In this document: positions 22,640-35,123 of the stretch, one piece after another | Layout of the letters: the number at the start of each line of letters is the position of its first letter | Position numbering within the stretch: the first letter of the stretch is position 1 | Source of the DNA: Nothopassalora personata | Taxonomy: Eukaryota > Ascomycota > Dothideomycetes > Mycosphaerellales > Mycosphaerellaceae | Assembly: GCA_033816765.1 (NCBI GenBank) | Contig: CM066289.1 | Span: forward strand, 1,178,001-1,242,000 | DNA length: 64,000 nucleotides | Direction: 5' to 3' | Notes under the pieces: model-generated | Told to the model about the DNA's origin: nothing | Database searches by the model: none | Seen by the model: the letters and a program-made list of their open reading frames with translations, nothing else | Position numbers and translations under genes: made by a program

Positions 22640-23073
22640 TTATGGTGCTATCTTGTCGTATTGCGTGTAAGTGAATGTTCATGACTACTTTTTAACCTCG
22701 CAAGCCACAAGTGGAGCCGCCCGCAGTTTGTAAGCGGCTGTTCCCGGCGCTAGCGCGGAATCTCGAAGCGTGAAGCCCAAAGTCGCATGCCAGCAACATC
22801 TCCAGCATACAACACCTCGACATCAAGTCTACCAACTCATCGCCTCTTCCCTCACCATCACCACCGCCATACAGTCACCTCCGATACCACGATCGCTGCT
22901 CCTCGTCCTTCGCCGACCACGCGGCTGGATACATCCAGGCAGACAAAGGAGCGCGCCTTTGGGCAGCGCGCGCCTTGCCACCAGCAGACCTTCACCACCA
23001 TTCGAAGATAAGCGCACAATCAAAGCGGCAGACTACGGAGGCGCGACAGAGTAGGCTTGGGAAGTCGCAAAGA
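22640..23073. promoter_or_regulatory. Upstream and 5' untranslated region of RPB2
   Basis: No independent gene is supported here. The frame of RPB2 stays open upstream to 22975, but without an ATG. Pyrimidine/CA-rich sequence near 22790-22920 is typical of fungal promoters. I see no clear TATA box. Confidence 0.4.
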
Positions 23074-26000
23074 ATGGCGATGGCATACGCGAATGGGGAC
23101 GCGATGATGGCGCAGATGGAGGGCGAGGAGGAGGGCGATTTTGATGTGAACATGATCACCGCCGAGGACTGCTGGACTGTTATCCATTCCTTCTTCGATG
23201 CCAAAGGCCTGGTCTCGCAGCAGCTGGACTCGTTCGACGAGTTCGCGAGTACCACGATGCAAGAGATTGTCACGGAAACGCCTCCCATAGTCATAGACCA
23301 GAACATCCCCGCAGAGGACGAAGAGTCGAATCAGCCCATCGTCAAGAAGCGCATCGAGCTGCATCTCGAGGATGTCACCATCAGTTCCGCGGCTATGACA
23401 GAAGGCGATGGAAGTACTCGAGCACTATACCCACACGAGGCCCGGCTGCGGAACTTGACTTATGCCTCGCCCATATTCCTCTCAATCACAAAGAAGCAAA
23501 AGCTTTGTCGTGAGCGATCCATCGGCGGTTGGGCAGACGAATCGGGGTATTGGAATGATCCGCCAGACTACGACGGGCAGACTGAATTGCATTGGGAGGA
23601 CGATCTGGAGAACCCTCCAGATACACAGAGGAACATCTTCATCGGCAAGCTACCCATCATGTTGAAGTCGAAGATCTGTACACTGCGAAACAGGAGCGAG
23701 CAGGAGCTGTACGCCTTTCAGGAATGCCCTTTCGACCAGGGAGGCTACTTTATTATTAACGGCAGTGAGAAGGTTCTGATCGCCCAAGAAAGGAGTGCTG
23801 CGAACATTGTGCAAGTTTTCAAGAAGAAGGGAACAAACACACCTGTCGTGGCTGAGATCAGAAGCGCCATCGAGAAGGGCACACGCTTGATCAGCTCAAT
23901 GCAGCTCAAGCTGTACAAGCAGGCCGCAAACTCAAACGCACATGGAGAGACCATCAAAGTATCTGTGCCGTATATCAAGAGCGACATTCCCATTGCTATC
24001 GTCTTCCGAGCACTTGGTGTTGTCTCCGACGAGGATATTCTGAATCACATTTGCAACAAGTCCGACACAAAAATGCTGGAAATGCTCAAGCCGTGTCTAG
24101 AAGAGGCGTTTGTGATACAGGACCGGGATAGTGCCCTGGACCACATCGGTCGTCGTGGACAGCAGCAAGGTACCAAAGATCGCAGGATACGTTATGCCCG
24201 AGACATCATGCAAAAGGAATTCCTGCCGCATATCTCGCAAGAAGAAGGCAGCGAGACCAAGAAGGCTTTCTTTTTGGGTTATATGGTGAACAGACTGCTG
24301 CAATGCCACCTTGGTCGAACAGATGAGGACGATCGTGATCACTTCGGCAAGAAGCGTCTCGACCTCGCGGGCCCGCTCATGGCGCAGGTGTTTCGCCTCA
24401 AGTTCCAGCAGCTGGTGAAGGATATGAAAGCTTACCTCCACCGCTGCGTCGAGACCGGTAGAGAGTTCAACATCACCCTCGCGATCAAGACGAATATCAT
24501 CACATCTGGATTGCGATACTGTCTAGCGACCGGAAACTGGGGCGACCAGAAGAAGGCAGCCAGCGCAAAGGCAGGCGTCAGTCAAGTACTGAACAGGTAC
24601 ACATATGCATCGACTCTGAGTCACTTGCGGAGAACGAATACTCCTATTGGTCGTGATGGCAAAATTGCCAAACCTCGACAGCTTCACAACACGCACTGGG
24701 GTCTTGTTTGTCCTGCAGAAACGCCAGAAGGACAGGCTTGCGGTCTGGTGAAGAACTTGTCCTTGATGTGTTACGTCACGGTCGGTACGCCAGCAGAACC
24801 ATTGATCGATTTCATGCGACAGCGTGGCATGGATCTGTTGGAGGAGTACGACCCTGTGCTGAACCCTAAGTCGACCAAGGTCTTCCTCAATGGTACCTGG
24901 GTTGGTGTACACAAGAACGCTGGCCAGCTCACGGAGATGATGCGCAATCTTCGCCGGAAGGGTGTTCTTAGCTTTGAGGTGACCATCATCCGCGACGTCA
25001 GAGAACGCGAGATCAAGATCTTCACTGACGCTGGTCGAGTGTGCCGGCCATTGTTTGTCGTCGAAAACGATCCAAAATCACCCAACAACGGCAACCTCGT
25101 GCTTCAGCGGGAGCACTGCCAGAAACTAGCAGATGATCAAAACATACTTGCTGACCTGGTAGGCGTAACTGAAGAAGAGCGGGAGACGTTGATCTTCGGC
25201 TGGAAGGGTCTCGTTGACAAGGGTGTTGTTGAGTACTTAGATGCCGAGGAGGAGGAGACTGCCATGATCATCATGACACCGGAAGATCTGGAAGAGCACA
25301 AATTGATGCGACAAGGTGTGCCAATGGAGGACACGAGAGCTGATCCTCATCGGCGCATCAAGTCGAAGCCGAATCCGTACGTGCGCACCTGGACACACTG
25401 CGAGATTCATCCAGCCATGATTCTTGGCATCTGTGCCAGCATCATTCCATTCCCGGATCACAACCAATCTCCGAGAAACACGTACGTAAATCTACGAACA
25501 TACATCTGAGTTCCTCTACTAATGCTTTCGCAGGTACCAGTCTGCAATGGGTAAACAAGCTATGGGTGTCACCCTCACCAACTACAACACGCGAATGGAT
25601 ACCATGGCGAACGTGTTGTACTATCCCCAAAAACCACTCGCCACTACGCGAAGCATGGAGTACCTTAAGTTCCGAGAACTGCCTGCCGGACAGAACGCCA
25701 TTGTCGCGATCGCGTGTTACTCTGGTTACAACCAAGAAGATTCCGTCATCATGAACCAGAGCAGTATTGATCGAGGTCTCTTCCGATCACTCTTCTTCAG
25801 ATCATACACCGATCAGGAGAAGCGCGTTGGTATGAGCGTGGTGGAGGCTTTCGAGAAGCCAAACCGCGCTGATACCATGCGCATGAAGCACGGCACCTAC
25901 GACAAGCTCGACGAAGACGGGATCATCACGCCCGGCTCGCGCGTGTCCGGTGAAGATATCCTGATTGGCAAGACGGCTCCTATGCCACCAGACGCAGAAG

Positions 26001-26911
26001 AGCTTGGTCAGAGAACAGAACTTCACGTGAAGCGCGACGTCAGCACTCCACTGAGGTCCACGGAGAACGGTGTGATCGATCAAGTACTCCTTACTACCAA
26101 CACAGAAGGTCTACGATTTGTCAAGGTCCGAACACGAGTTACGAAGGTCCCGCAGATCGGTGATAAGTTCGCATCTCGTCACGGACAGAAGGGTACTGTC
26201 GGTATCACCTACCGGCAAGAAGACATGCCTTTCACAGCGGACGGTCTCACACCGGACATCATCATCAACCCTCACGCCATTCCCTCGCGTATGACAATTG
26301 CTCACTTGATCGAGTGTCTACTTTCCAAGGTCGGCGCACTGAACGGCCAAGAAGGTGACGCCACACCATTCACACATGTCACCGTCACCTCCGTCTCCGA
26401 AATCCTCGCCAGCCACGGCTTCCAACAACGTGGCTTCGAAGTCATGTACAACGGCCACACCGGCAAGAAACTCAACGCGCAAGTCTTCCTCGGACCCACC
26501 TACTACCAACGTCTCCGCCACATGGTCGACGACAAGATTCACGCCCGTGCCCGCGGTCCGCTCCAAATTCTCACGCGTCAACCTGTCGAAGGTCGTGCGA
26601 GAGACGGTGGTCTCCGTTTCGGAGAGATGGAGCGCGATTGTATGATTGCGCATGGTGCATCAGCTTTCTTGAAAGAGAGATTGCTGGACGTGTCGGATGC
26701 TTTCCGCGTTCACATCTGCGAGATTTGCGGTCTCATGACTCCCATCGCGAGCTTGAAGAAGCAGCAGTTCGAATGCAGACCTTGCAAGAATAAGACGAAG
26801 ATTGCGCAGATCATTATTCCTTATGCTGCAAAGCTCCTATTCCAAGAGTTGGCTGCGATGAATGTGGCTACGAGGATGTTTACCACGAGGAGTGGTGTTA
26901 GCATTCGGTAG
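23074..26911 (+). CDS. RPB2: RNA polymerase II second-largest subunit RPB2
   Basis: RPB2 forms, with RPB1, the active cleft of RNA polymerase II in the nucleus. Exon 1 is 23074-25481 and exon 2 is 25534-26911. The 52-bp intron (GTACGT...CAG, branch-like CTAATG) splits the family motif [17 protein letters not shown]. The product is 1261 aa, normal for fungi. The start was set at the ATG at 23074 because the conserved N-terminus ('[14 protein letters not shown]', '[13 protein letters not shown]') follows closely. Visible landmarks are '[16 protein letters not shown]', the '[13 protein letters not shown]' active-site region, '[13 protein letters not shown]', and a C-terminal zinc site with cysteines at about 1198, 1201, 1217 and 1220. 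This gene is a standard fungal phylogenetic marker, so its sequence could place the organism. The gene looks intact. Confidence 0.98.
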
Positions 26912-27453
26912 GCTTGGAGTTAGGAAATGAAGAGCAGCATCGGATGGAGTTTGATGAGCGTTTGACTTTAAGCATGTGACGCAGAAGCGTTCTGTGCTAT
27001 CCAATTTGGCAGTGAGGAAGCGCAAAAGAAGATCTGGCCTGGCGCATTGAAGCCCGGTCTGTAACAGTAACTACTATACCAATACTGTGCTTTCGAGTAG
27101 AGTGATACAATAACAACAGATGCGGAACAGGAATCTCGTTCGACTTCACCACATGCATATTGCGTCTCTATTGGCCAATATCGTATCCACGACCCAACAT
27201 GGGTTTCACAGTCAAATCTGTCCGCCGCTGATGTCCAAGCCCCCATACCCTTTATTTCATTCTCACAGACCCAGACTAATTGCACAAGCGCTTCCGTCCC
27301 TCACCTGAGCAAATTCCTTCGTCATTCACCGCGCAGTCGTCCATGCGATAGCCATGTTACAAAGCCGCGTAGCCAGGTCATTGATCTCGTCGTGTCTGCA
27401 ACACCGCGCTGCCGTCGCCACTTTTCTCTCCACTCGACACAACCTCGCAGGTA
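26912..27453. other. Intergenic, 3' of RPB2
   Basis: Only short frames without domains are present. The region presumably holds the RPB2 3' UTR and the 3' end of the convergent small gene. Nothing else is seen. Confidence 0.5.
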
Positions 27454-27604
27454 CTAGTTCCTGTATGCTCCACAACGAACTCGCAAAGCTCCCTCTCCAA
27501 CTCCTTCGCCTGCCGGCGAACTCTCTACGGGAAGCTGTTGGACATGCGCATACAAGACATCCTTAGTGAACTCGGACTTGAGTTGCTTCAGGCCGTGCAA
27601 ATTC

Positions 27605-28036
27605 TCAAGCGCGCCGTGAAAGTCTTGCTTCGCGGCGATAGATGTCAAGGCCGCTTACCAGAAAGACTAAGGACTCGCGTTTCGGCAGCTCCAGCAGCGG
27701 CTTATTGATGGCGTTGATTTTGCTCTTTTCGTAGGTGCCCATGACTTGCCAGGCAAAGATTATGATACTTCGGGTGTTCTGCTGGTAGGGTTCGCTGCCA
27801 GCGGTCGCGAAGAGTTTCCAGTTATTGAGGTTGTCGAAGCGAAAGGTGTTGATCTGGTGGAAGACGAGGCGCGCTTCGTTGTGGATATGGTGGCAGGTGT
27901 AGAGAATGCGGCGTGCGTGTAGCCAGACTTGTTTGTAGCGTGTGGTGACTGGAATGCTGTGTTGGTTCTCGAGTGAGGGCACATAGAGGACGAATTCGTA
28001 TATCTGGTTGCGAAGCTCGGCGGGGATTCCAAGCAT
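27605..28036 (-). CDS. F-box-like / 2EXR-type hypothetical protein (3' structure uncertain)
   Basis: The ATG at 28036 opens 'MLGIPAELRNQIYEFVLY', the LPAELRNxIYE signature at the start of a large fungal family (2EXR/F-box-like). 'ARRILYTCHHIHNEARLVFH' follows, matching the family's second conserved stretch. The simple frame gives 143 aa. A second frame (down to 27454) continues with plausible protein ('DFHGALENLHGLKQLKSEF'). Joining them needs either a 31-bp GT-AG intron at 27628-27658, which is short for fungi, or a frameshift. Function is unknown. The gene may be slightly damaged. A second member of this family lies at 53993. Confidence 0.6.
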   Translation of the reverse strand: MLGIPAELRNQIYEFVLYVPSLENQHSIPVTTRYKQVWLHARRILYTCHHIHNEARLVFHQINTFRFDNLNNWKLFATAGSEPYQQNTRSIIIFAWQVMGTYEKSKINAINKPLLELPKRESLVFLVSGLDIYRREARLSRRA

Positions 28037-28168
28037 GCGCGCCGGCGTAATACCGTTTGATGAGATCTTTTTTCGCAGCTTGTGGTTGATGACCGAATCC
28101 GCTACTTTTTCCGGTATTATCGAGTGATATGGGCGCTTACCGAGTTCTGTTGGAAAGTTTCGGTCGAT

Positions 28169-29304
28169 TTACTTCTCAGCCGCCTTTCTCTGCACGTGCA
28201 CTTTCTCCATCGCTCTATCCATACCACTGAACCACCTTACAACCTTGTCCATACTGGCAGGTAGTACATGAGTCCACTCAATCCACCTCGCGTACAGCGG
28301 CATACTGATCTCACCACTCACACCAGCATCGATCATTGTTACGATCGCTCTCGCCAGTTCGACAGGCTCCACAACCGGTCCAAAGAACGTCGAAGGCGTC
28401 TCAAGCGTCCCAAACAACGGAGTGGCAAGCTGCCCTGGCGTCACAAGAATCGTCCGTATGTACTCAGCTCCGTCTGGCGCTGACGAAGAAGACAGCTCTG
28501 CTCGAAGCGAGGCGTGCATGGCGATGAGACCTGCTTTCGCTGCGCAATATTCGGAGAGGTGACTTGCTGCAATCTTGCCCAGAACAGATGCCACTGTGAC
28601 AATTGTGCCGCCTGTATCGGACTGGAGCATGCCCGGGAGGAAGGCTCGGATCGTGTGGAAATGGGAGACGAGGTTCACGTTGAAATTGCGTTGGACTTCC
28701 TGCGCGGTCAGCTCGAGCAGTGGTTTGCCATTGACTATGCCAGCGTTGTTGATCAGAATGGTAGCAGTGCCCAGCTGAAGAAACTTATCAGCGGGAGAAT
28801 ATGCATACAACCAGTGCGGTCTATACCTACGTCTTTTTCTATCTGTCGGTTAATCTTTTCCACTGCTGTGTGATCTCCAACATCACACTTATAGTACTTT
28901 ACTCCTGCCAAACCTTCACTCTCTTTCTCCGGCGTAGCCACATCTAGTATTGCAACACTGGCGCCTCGCATGCCGTACATCTCAGCCAGAATCTTGCCCA
29001 GCCCACTGGCTCCACCTGTAATGACCACGACTTCTTCATTCCAGTCAATCTCGCGTGGCAGACCATATGCTACGCGCTTGTTGATGATACCCAGCATCCA
29101 GAGGAAGGTTATGGAGGAGGCATACGCGCATGATGCAATGAACTCGTTGCTGTCGTATGGCGCTTGCAGTGACCTCAGACAGAGTGGGATGATCCAGGCG
29201 ACAAAAGGGTGGAAGATGCTGTTGGAGAGTACGCTAGCGAAAATATCGATCGTTAAGTGCTCGTACCAGCGCTTGCCACGGCCGCTTGTAACGTGGTCCG
29301 CCAT
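28169..29304 (-). CDS. Membrane-anchored short-chain dehydrogenase/reductase (SDR)
   Basis: The two exons are 29304-28831 and 28774-28169, with a 56-bp intron (GTAGGT...CAG), giving 359 aa. After a hydrophobic N-terminus (a likely membrane segment at about 55-75) comes the NAD(P) fold: 'TGGASGLG' (96-103), 'CDVGD' (140-144), NNAG (167-170), then the catalytic Ser near 221 and YCAAK (Tyr 234, Lys 238). The N-terminal anchor, the 'ILINNAGIVNGK' block and a C-terminal extension resemble retinol/estradiol-dehydrogenase-like SDRs of lipid droplets and ER. The likely role is oxidation or reduction of a lipophilic alcohol or ketone; the substrate is unknown. The splice choice restores 'KDLGTATILINNAG', typical of the family. 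The gene appears intact. Confidence 0.92.
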
Positions 29305-30248
29305 GATGTGAGATGGTGAAGTGAAAGGCGAGAAATGAAGGTGAAGTCGCGGTCCAGACGCGTTGAGGGAGCTTGGGCCATGTGTTTTGACATGGATCTT
29401 GAGACTTAAAGCTCGACTTCAATGTTCTCCCCGAACACGTTCTCTCGAACACAACCTCTGTTCGGAGAATACACGACGGCGAAGATGAGCGTGAAAACTC
29501 CAGCAAACGTGTGGCAGGGTCGAATGAGTCCGAGGCTTCCACGAACCAAGTTGGTTGAGAGGAATGTGGATACTAGGCATTACATCGCAAACTGTACGTG
29601 TATGTTCCATACCCAGGCACAGCAGGGTTCTGACTGACCTGACTAACCATTGATACCACAATGTCGACATGCTGCCGACGACCAGCGGCTCGGAAGGAGT
29701 TTGTCAGAAGATCTAGCGGTCGATACCTGCTCCGCGAAGGGACTGCGCAGCTATGAGCACGAAGATTCGACGGATGGCGGGTCGCAGCCCTTGTATGATC
29801 AGAACCTGAATCATGCCATAAGAGTCTACTCAATGTTTCCTGCAGCGCTTTACACGTGCCATTGAAGATGTACTTGAGCACTGTACAGAGACAGTTGAAG
29901 AGCGGCCGGCACCGAGCTGGTCAGACCAGATACTGCTCATTACTGTGGTTGATACCCTGTCGTCTATTCATTGCCTCGTAAGCCATGACCTACTCACACT
30001 GGGACATCCCGATCATATCATTCCCAATACCGCCAACGCTCTTCGTCGTCTCGATGTGACGGCAAAAAGAATAACCAAGAACTCGTTCCGAAAGCCCAGA
30101 GCCTTCTGGCATAATCTGCTCTCCATCCAATGGCCACTGCTCAAAACACCTGCTTCGTGGAATGAAACACATCGCCCTCTGGTATGATCCACTTCAGCCT
30201 CCACGTGCCAGGCCTATTCCACCTGACAGTACCGGTCGTCGGCTCCTC
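29305..30248. other. Intergenic stretch without a convincing gene
   Basis: Several frames of 60-100 codons overlap on both strands, and none carries a domain or splice-supported extension. A + strand frame at about 29840-30187 ('LITVVDTLSSIHCLVSHDLL') has protein-like composition but changes frame upstream. It could be an old gene remnant. Confidence 0.4.
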
Positions 30249-30621
30249 CTAAGCACTACCACCGATAGGCTCGTATCCAGCACCTTGGTTGTGAGCGGCA
30301 CGATTAGCAAAGAGCCAGTAGATGATGGCGCCGCCGATTGGGAAAAGGAATACGAGGAGGGACCAGCCGATTTTTGCGAGTGGTGGGCGGTTGGACTTGA
30401 GGACTTCCACTATTGAGAGTGTTAGTAAGTGTTTGGAAAAGGAAGGGCTTCGACCACAACGTACTCCATACGAGGATGTCAATGATAAGCACTATGAAGC
30501 CTAGCACACCACCGCCGGTGCCGTATTGCCATGCGTTGCTACTTGTAGCGTGAATCTCGTTGGCGATTGGGGCTGCGAAGGCCAGTGCCGCGAGACAGAG
30601 CTGGAGGAGGAGGGAAAGCAT
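30249..30621 (-). CDS. Small membrane protein with PLDc_N-type domain
   Basis: The two exons are 30621-30465 and 30409-30249, with a 55-bp intron (GTACGT...ATAG), giving 105 aa. It has an N-terminal signal-like segment (residues 1-17, ending AFA), then two membrane spans (about 36-53 and 65-87). Their spacing and motif ('IDILVWMEVLKSNRPPLAKIGWSLL', then 'FPIGGAIIYWLF') match the PLDc_N family, the two-helix domain also found at the N-terminus of cardiolipin synthases. Stand-alone fungal copies have no known activity. No phospholipase HKD motif is present, so it is not an enzyme on this evidence. Confidence 0.85.
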
Positions 30622-30975
30622 CTTGGTGTGTGTTTCGTTAGTGCTTTCGTTGGTCCGTGTGGGTGATATATGTTCAGTAAGAGGAGGAGAAGTAAGGTGG
30701 GAAAGCTGAGCTGTGGTGGTGAGGGATGCACGCGAGAAAGGAAGTCACGCTGAGGTGATGCGCGGTGACGTTGATTGTGATCGGCTGGAGCCGGCTTCTG
30801 CTGCTCGGCTTTGCCTTCCACGGACAGACTCTTCACATGTTCTTCGATAACATTCACCTCAAGGATGTCTGCCTCACTCGTTGGCTAGCGTCTATAGCGA
30901 CTACGCCTCTTGAAACCTTCGGCGCCAGCAGTTACTCTACGCAAAGCACAAGCATGGCCGAGTCTGATCGTCGAC

Positions 30976-32620
30976 ATGACTTTGTGCAGCGTCTGCCATG
31001 AGGCGGTACAGTCAGCTCAACAGACAAAACATCTCGTTGTCTCCGGCTATCCGCCACATCATGCTACAGTATCAGGTCTCGTCGAAGCTGCCGAGGAAGG
31101 CTGCCGGGCATGCTCCATTTTCTTGGACAGTCTTCCCCATTCTATGCGAGAGGTCCTACCTGATGTGGTGCATCGAGAAGACTGCATATTATCCCAGATC
31201 TTCTGCCAGCCATTCAGCGAGATCGATTGGGCAATGGTCAACTGAATCATCGACATTGGGTGTAAGTGAGACCTTACTTGCATAACCTTGATTGGCAGCT
31301 GCGTCCCGGGTTCACGCTCGTTGAAGTTGATACGTTGTACGACCCCGAACCACTATCGCTTTCAATCACAGAGCCAGCTGCCAGACGTCTGCAATCAATA
31401 CATCGATGAATAAACACCTGCGAGGTGTAGCACACCGTGCGCTCACGGTCGTGCAGCCACTACTATCTCCTCTGCCGTCTTCTTGGTCTGGCTACACCCG
31501 GCTTTGTTCGGCTGACCGACAGGGCAAATATCGCATCAAATACCAATCACAACACTCTTGGCCACTGCTGGGGCGATGGCAGGCTTTGCAAGCTGACGAC
31601 TGAGACGATGAGCGACCTTCAACAAGGCTTGGCAATTGACAAGCTACCGAGGACTTTTCAAGACGCTATACAAGTCACTGTAGCGATGAGCATCCAATAC
31701 ATATCGATCGATAGCTTTTACATCGAGCAAGATGTTTTCAATCCAGACCACTGGAGTTAGAGGCTCATCAGATGCACCGCGTGTACTCCAACGGCTGTTG
31801 CAACATTTGCGCGGCAGACTCGAAGCACAATTACCAAAGTCATTCTTGAACGATGAAAGCTACAATCGAGGTCGTATCTACGTAGACTTCCCCGGCGATG
31901 ACGAGGACACCCATCTCCAGCGGTATGAACTGGTGGATACATCCTACCGGTATCGCACAATAGCACGGGCTCCATTGCATGCTCGAGCCTGGGAATTCCA
32001 AGAAAAGGCTCCTTGCGCGTCGTAATCTCCACTTCACTCGGTATCAAGTCTTCTCCGAACGCTGTCGGAAGGACGCTTCAGGGCTGTACCCGTACGGGAT
32101 ACCTTGGAAGGCGATGGAGGCGCGTGCTGCTGGCTTCGACAAGCTACAGCACAGGTTCAAAGCATCAAGTCCGGCTTCGATGGTCTGGACTGCAACGCGA
32201 GTCGGCGAAATAGTGCTCAACGAACAGTGGTGGCGTTTGCAGGAGCAGTATAGCGAAGGCCAGCTGAACTTGGCAGACGACAGGACCGTTGGTATCTCCG
32301 GCACTGCCAAGGCTTATGAAGCCATACTGGATGATGAGTACACCACCGCAGGCATGTGGATGAAGCATCTTACTCTTGACGTTTGCTGGGAGCCGACCTC
32401 AAAGCAAGCCCTCAACGACCAGGAAACGAAGTTGCGCAAGGACACTCCCGGGACCCATCCATGGCCAACATTCTCCTGGACTCTAGTTGCTGGCCCGATC
32501 CAGAACTTGCATCTATGGGGGGGCGGTATAGGCAATGTCCCTCGGTATCCCGATCTACTTCAGCTTAGGAGCCGTCAGATTAGACTTGCAATACACCACC
32601 GACGACCACATAGGGCTATT
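30976..32620 (+). pseudogene. Decayed HET-domain gene 2
   Basis: The ATG at 30976 opens 'MTLCSVCHEAV' followed by 'GLVEAAEEGCRACSIF', the N-terminal Cys region common in HET proteins. The HET core is clear from about 31545: 'HCWGDGRLCKLTTETM', 'LPRTFQDAIQVTVAMSIQYI', 'SFYIEQD'. The downstream blocks 'ARAWEFQEK' and 'LLARRNLHFTRYQVFSE' sit in different frames, joined by an apparent one-base insertion in the A-run near 31999-32008. The C-terminal 'FSWTLVAGPIQN' lies near 32475-32510. Stops at about 31245 and 31404 and further frame changes near 31757 mean it is not a working gene. It is unrelated in detail to HET remnant 1. Confidence 0.78.
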
Positions 32621-32639
32621 TAAGGACAGAATCATCAAA

Positions 32640-33839
32640 GTACAAGGCCGGCTCTGACGCTCTATCGGGTAGCAGCACTTCCAGAAGAACAATTCACAAA
32701 CGGCAGGCTCCAATCGTAGAGAATCGACGTAGCTGGCAGCACAGCAGAATCAGCTCGCGTCCTACATCAGACATGAACACAAGAAGAAGATCTACCACTG
32801 GACAGCACCCGACATAGCCACTACCTCTTGCCCGCCTGTAACTACTTCGACGCCTCCAACCTCACGGCAGATCATATGCTGTTCTACCTTTTCCTCGAAA
32901 AGTTCCCAAGTAGCAAAGGGGCTGTATCGACGGACCAGGTCTATGCGTGATGGGGGATGGGTTGATGGCAGGTATAGTCTTTGGAACGGAGAGAGATGAG
33001 CGCGAGCTGAGGAGCAGACCATTGTCATCGTTTGAACTGTAGGGGCGTCAAGTCGGGAGTAATTTGAAAGGGGTGTGTTGATACAATGATACGACAGGTA
33101 GTGATCTTGAACACATCGTCGCGGCAAGGGAGCTTCGATCAACAAATGTCGCCTTCCAAAAGAGATAAGCTGTATTTTCTGTCCTTCCAGCCTCAACGGC
33201 AAAGCCAACGATTCGTCTTCCGCATAGAATTACTACTACGCTTCCGAATCCTCATCAACCGGGGTTCTTGACTTTGTCCAGTGTCGCGCAGCGTAGCACT
33301 GAGGAGATGCGACTGTGTGGGCTTGAGCGCTTTGATCCACATTGTGTAAAACTCATGCTCGCTCAAAGACTCGAGACTTGAAGCGCTTATGCTATCGATC
33401 AGGCAGCTTAATATTGGATGTTTTCTGCTCGTCGTGCCTCTGAAGTCGTGAGCACAGGTGCAAGGCAGCAGAGCTACCTACGCAGGGCGGCGCGATGTGA
33501 TCGTTCCGTCGGGTCGTGAGGGCTACCTAGTTCCTTCTGCGCGCGGTACCCTCGAGCGTTGCGATGTGTCGATAATGCCCGGGCGTGCTCGGAGCGTGTA
33601 GCAAGCTGCAGAGCGGAAAGCAGTAGACGGAGTCACTCGTCGCGGGCACCATTGGGATGAGCTCTTCGTCTCAGCTGGGTAGCGATGACATCGGATCATG
33701 GGGGACTTGGCGAAAAGTCCTTCATGCGCTGGATTGCCTGCTCCTTCGAGGACAGACCTGCTGCTGGCGGACCCAAGATGTCCACCCCTCAGACTTCGAG
33801 GAAGCGCCGCATGTCATTGTTGCCAGACAGCATAACATC
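32640..33839. other. Intergenic, about 1.2 kb, no gene seen
   Basis: A - strand frame at 32792-33208 (138 codons) has no domain and no support. The remainder has frequent stops on both strands. It probably includes the 3' UTR of the EAF gene. Confidence 0.45.
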
Positions 33840-33923
33840 TCACTCCTCCTCACTTTCCTCACTCTCTTGCGGTGCACCTCCATCATCATCCTCCATCAAT
33901 CCAGCGGCAAGTTGCGCCTCAAG

Positions 33924-33954
<31 letters not shown>

Positions 33955-35123
33955 CCTCCACCCGTCACAACAGCGGCGCTAACACTCGGTCTATGCGGCT
34001 GCGCCGGCGCTGGCAGTTCAATCTCCTCCTCCACATCCGCATCGTCGTCCTCTTCATCCGCATCTGCACCTTCATCATCAGCAGGCTCAGACCCTGCATC
34101 ATCATCGAACTCAAAGACGTATTGCTCTTTCTCTTCGTTAGCTTCAGGCCGTGCTGGCATTGGTGATGCCGCATGGCTGCCGCCGGGGCTGTTTGCGGCG
34201 GAGCGTAGACTGATGGGTCCGCTTCCGAGCTGGCCTTTGAGGGCGAGGGCCATCGCGCCGTGTTTGGGTGGTTTCTCTGTGACGGGTGTTTCATTCTCAA
34301 TGACGAGGAGACCATCGTCGTCCACGTTGGACTCACGCCGAACAGAGGCCTTGCGGTCCATGTGGATCTTCGGTACCTCCGGCTTGGGCTTCGGTTTCGC
34401 TGCAGCAGCTGGCGTGGGCCCTGGCGGTTCCTGTCCCGCCTTGACTCGCTTCGGATTCGCCTTTTCTGCTGCACTGGTCTTACGCTTCTTCAGCGGCTCT
34501 GCCTTCTTGACAGGCTTCTTGGTGGCACGACTAGCAGGCGTGCCGGCCGCAGGCGGAGCCCGTGGTAGAGGCGTGATCGCTGGACTGCGGGCTGCGTCGA
34601 TGTTCGCATTGGTAGTCTCTGGCTTCTCCAACTCTGCCTTCAGGAAGTGCCGATAGTCGAAGGGATTCGATTCGTCAGGCGGCGCATCTTCATCGTCTTC
34701 GCCAAAGAGGTCTCCTTCGTCATCTTCCATCGGCAACGGCGGGTACTTCTCAGCAAGTTTGCCAGCATCGCGCTCAGAAGGAGTGCTGAGCAGATTGAAG
34801 GAATGGCTCCCATTCAGACGCTCCAGCAACATCTCTCTGTCCCTTCCCTGCCCGCGCACGACCAACACATACGTATTCGCATCTTGTGTGATCCGGCCCT
34901 TGTACCGGTACTCGCCATGGCCGTCCTTGAGCAGCAGCTCGCTCCCTCCGGCATCGTCTCCCCGAGTGATGCTGGCAGTGACGGCTTCTGCCTTGTCGAG
35001 CCGAGGCTTGTGATTGTATCGAATGCTGGTAAGGGAGGAAGGCTCGGATGGCTTCAGGACACTGGCTCCAAGTCGAATCGGGAATGTGGCTTGAGCCTTG
35101 ATGTCGATCACTGCGGCGGCCAT
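33840..35123 (-). CDS. EAF-type RNA polymerase II elongation factor
   Basis: The start was set at the ATG at 35123; the frame upstream has no ATG. The product is 427 aa. Residues 1-110 show the EAF N-terminal pattern: 'FPIRLGASVLKP', 'SIRYNHKPRLDKAEA', 'YRYKGRI', and 'YVLVVRGQGREM'-like strands ending in a 'LERLNGSHSFNLL' block. The rest is disordered: an acidic patch (about 135-160), a Pro/Ala/Lys-rich middle with basic clusters, and a long Asp/Glu tail encoded partly by an ATC/GAT microsatellite (about 33926-33951). EAF proteins partner with ELL to stimulate transcript elongation in the nucleus, and the acidic tail is an activation surface. No intron is needed. The family call is by motif only. 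Confidence 0.75.

Noticed and set aside
22975..23073. RPB2 starting 33 codons upstream
   Set aside because: The upstream frame starts with TTG, not ATG, and the family N-terminus follows the ATG at 23074.
23020..23364. Antisense frames over RPB2 and over the Boi-type and SP-RING genes
   Set aside because: They mirror codon bias of the real genes and have no domains.
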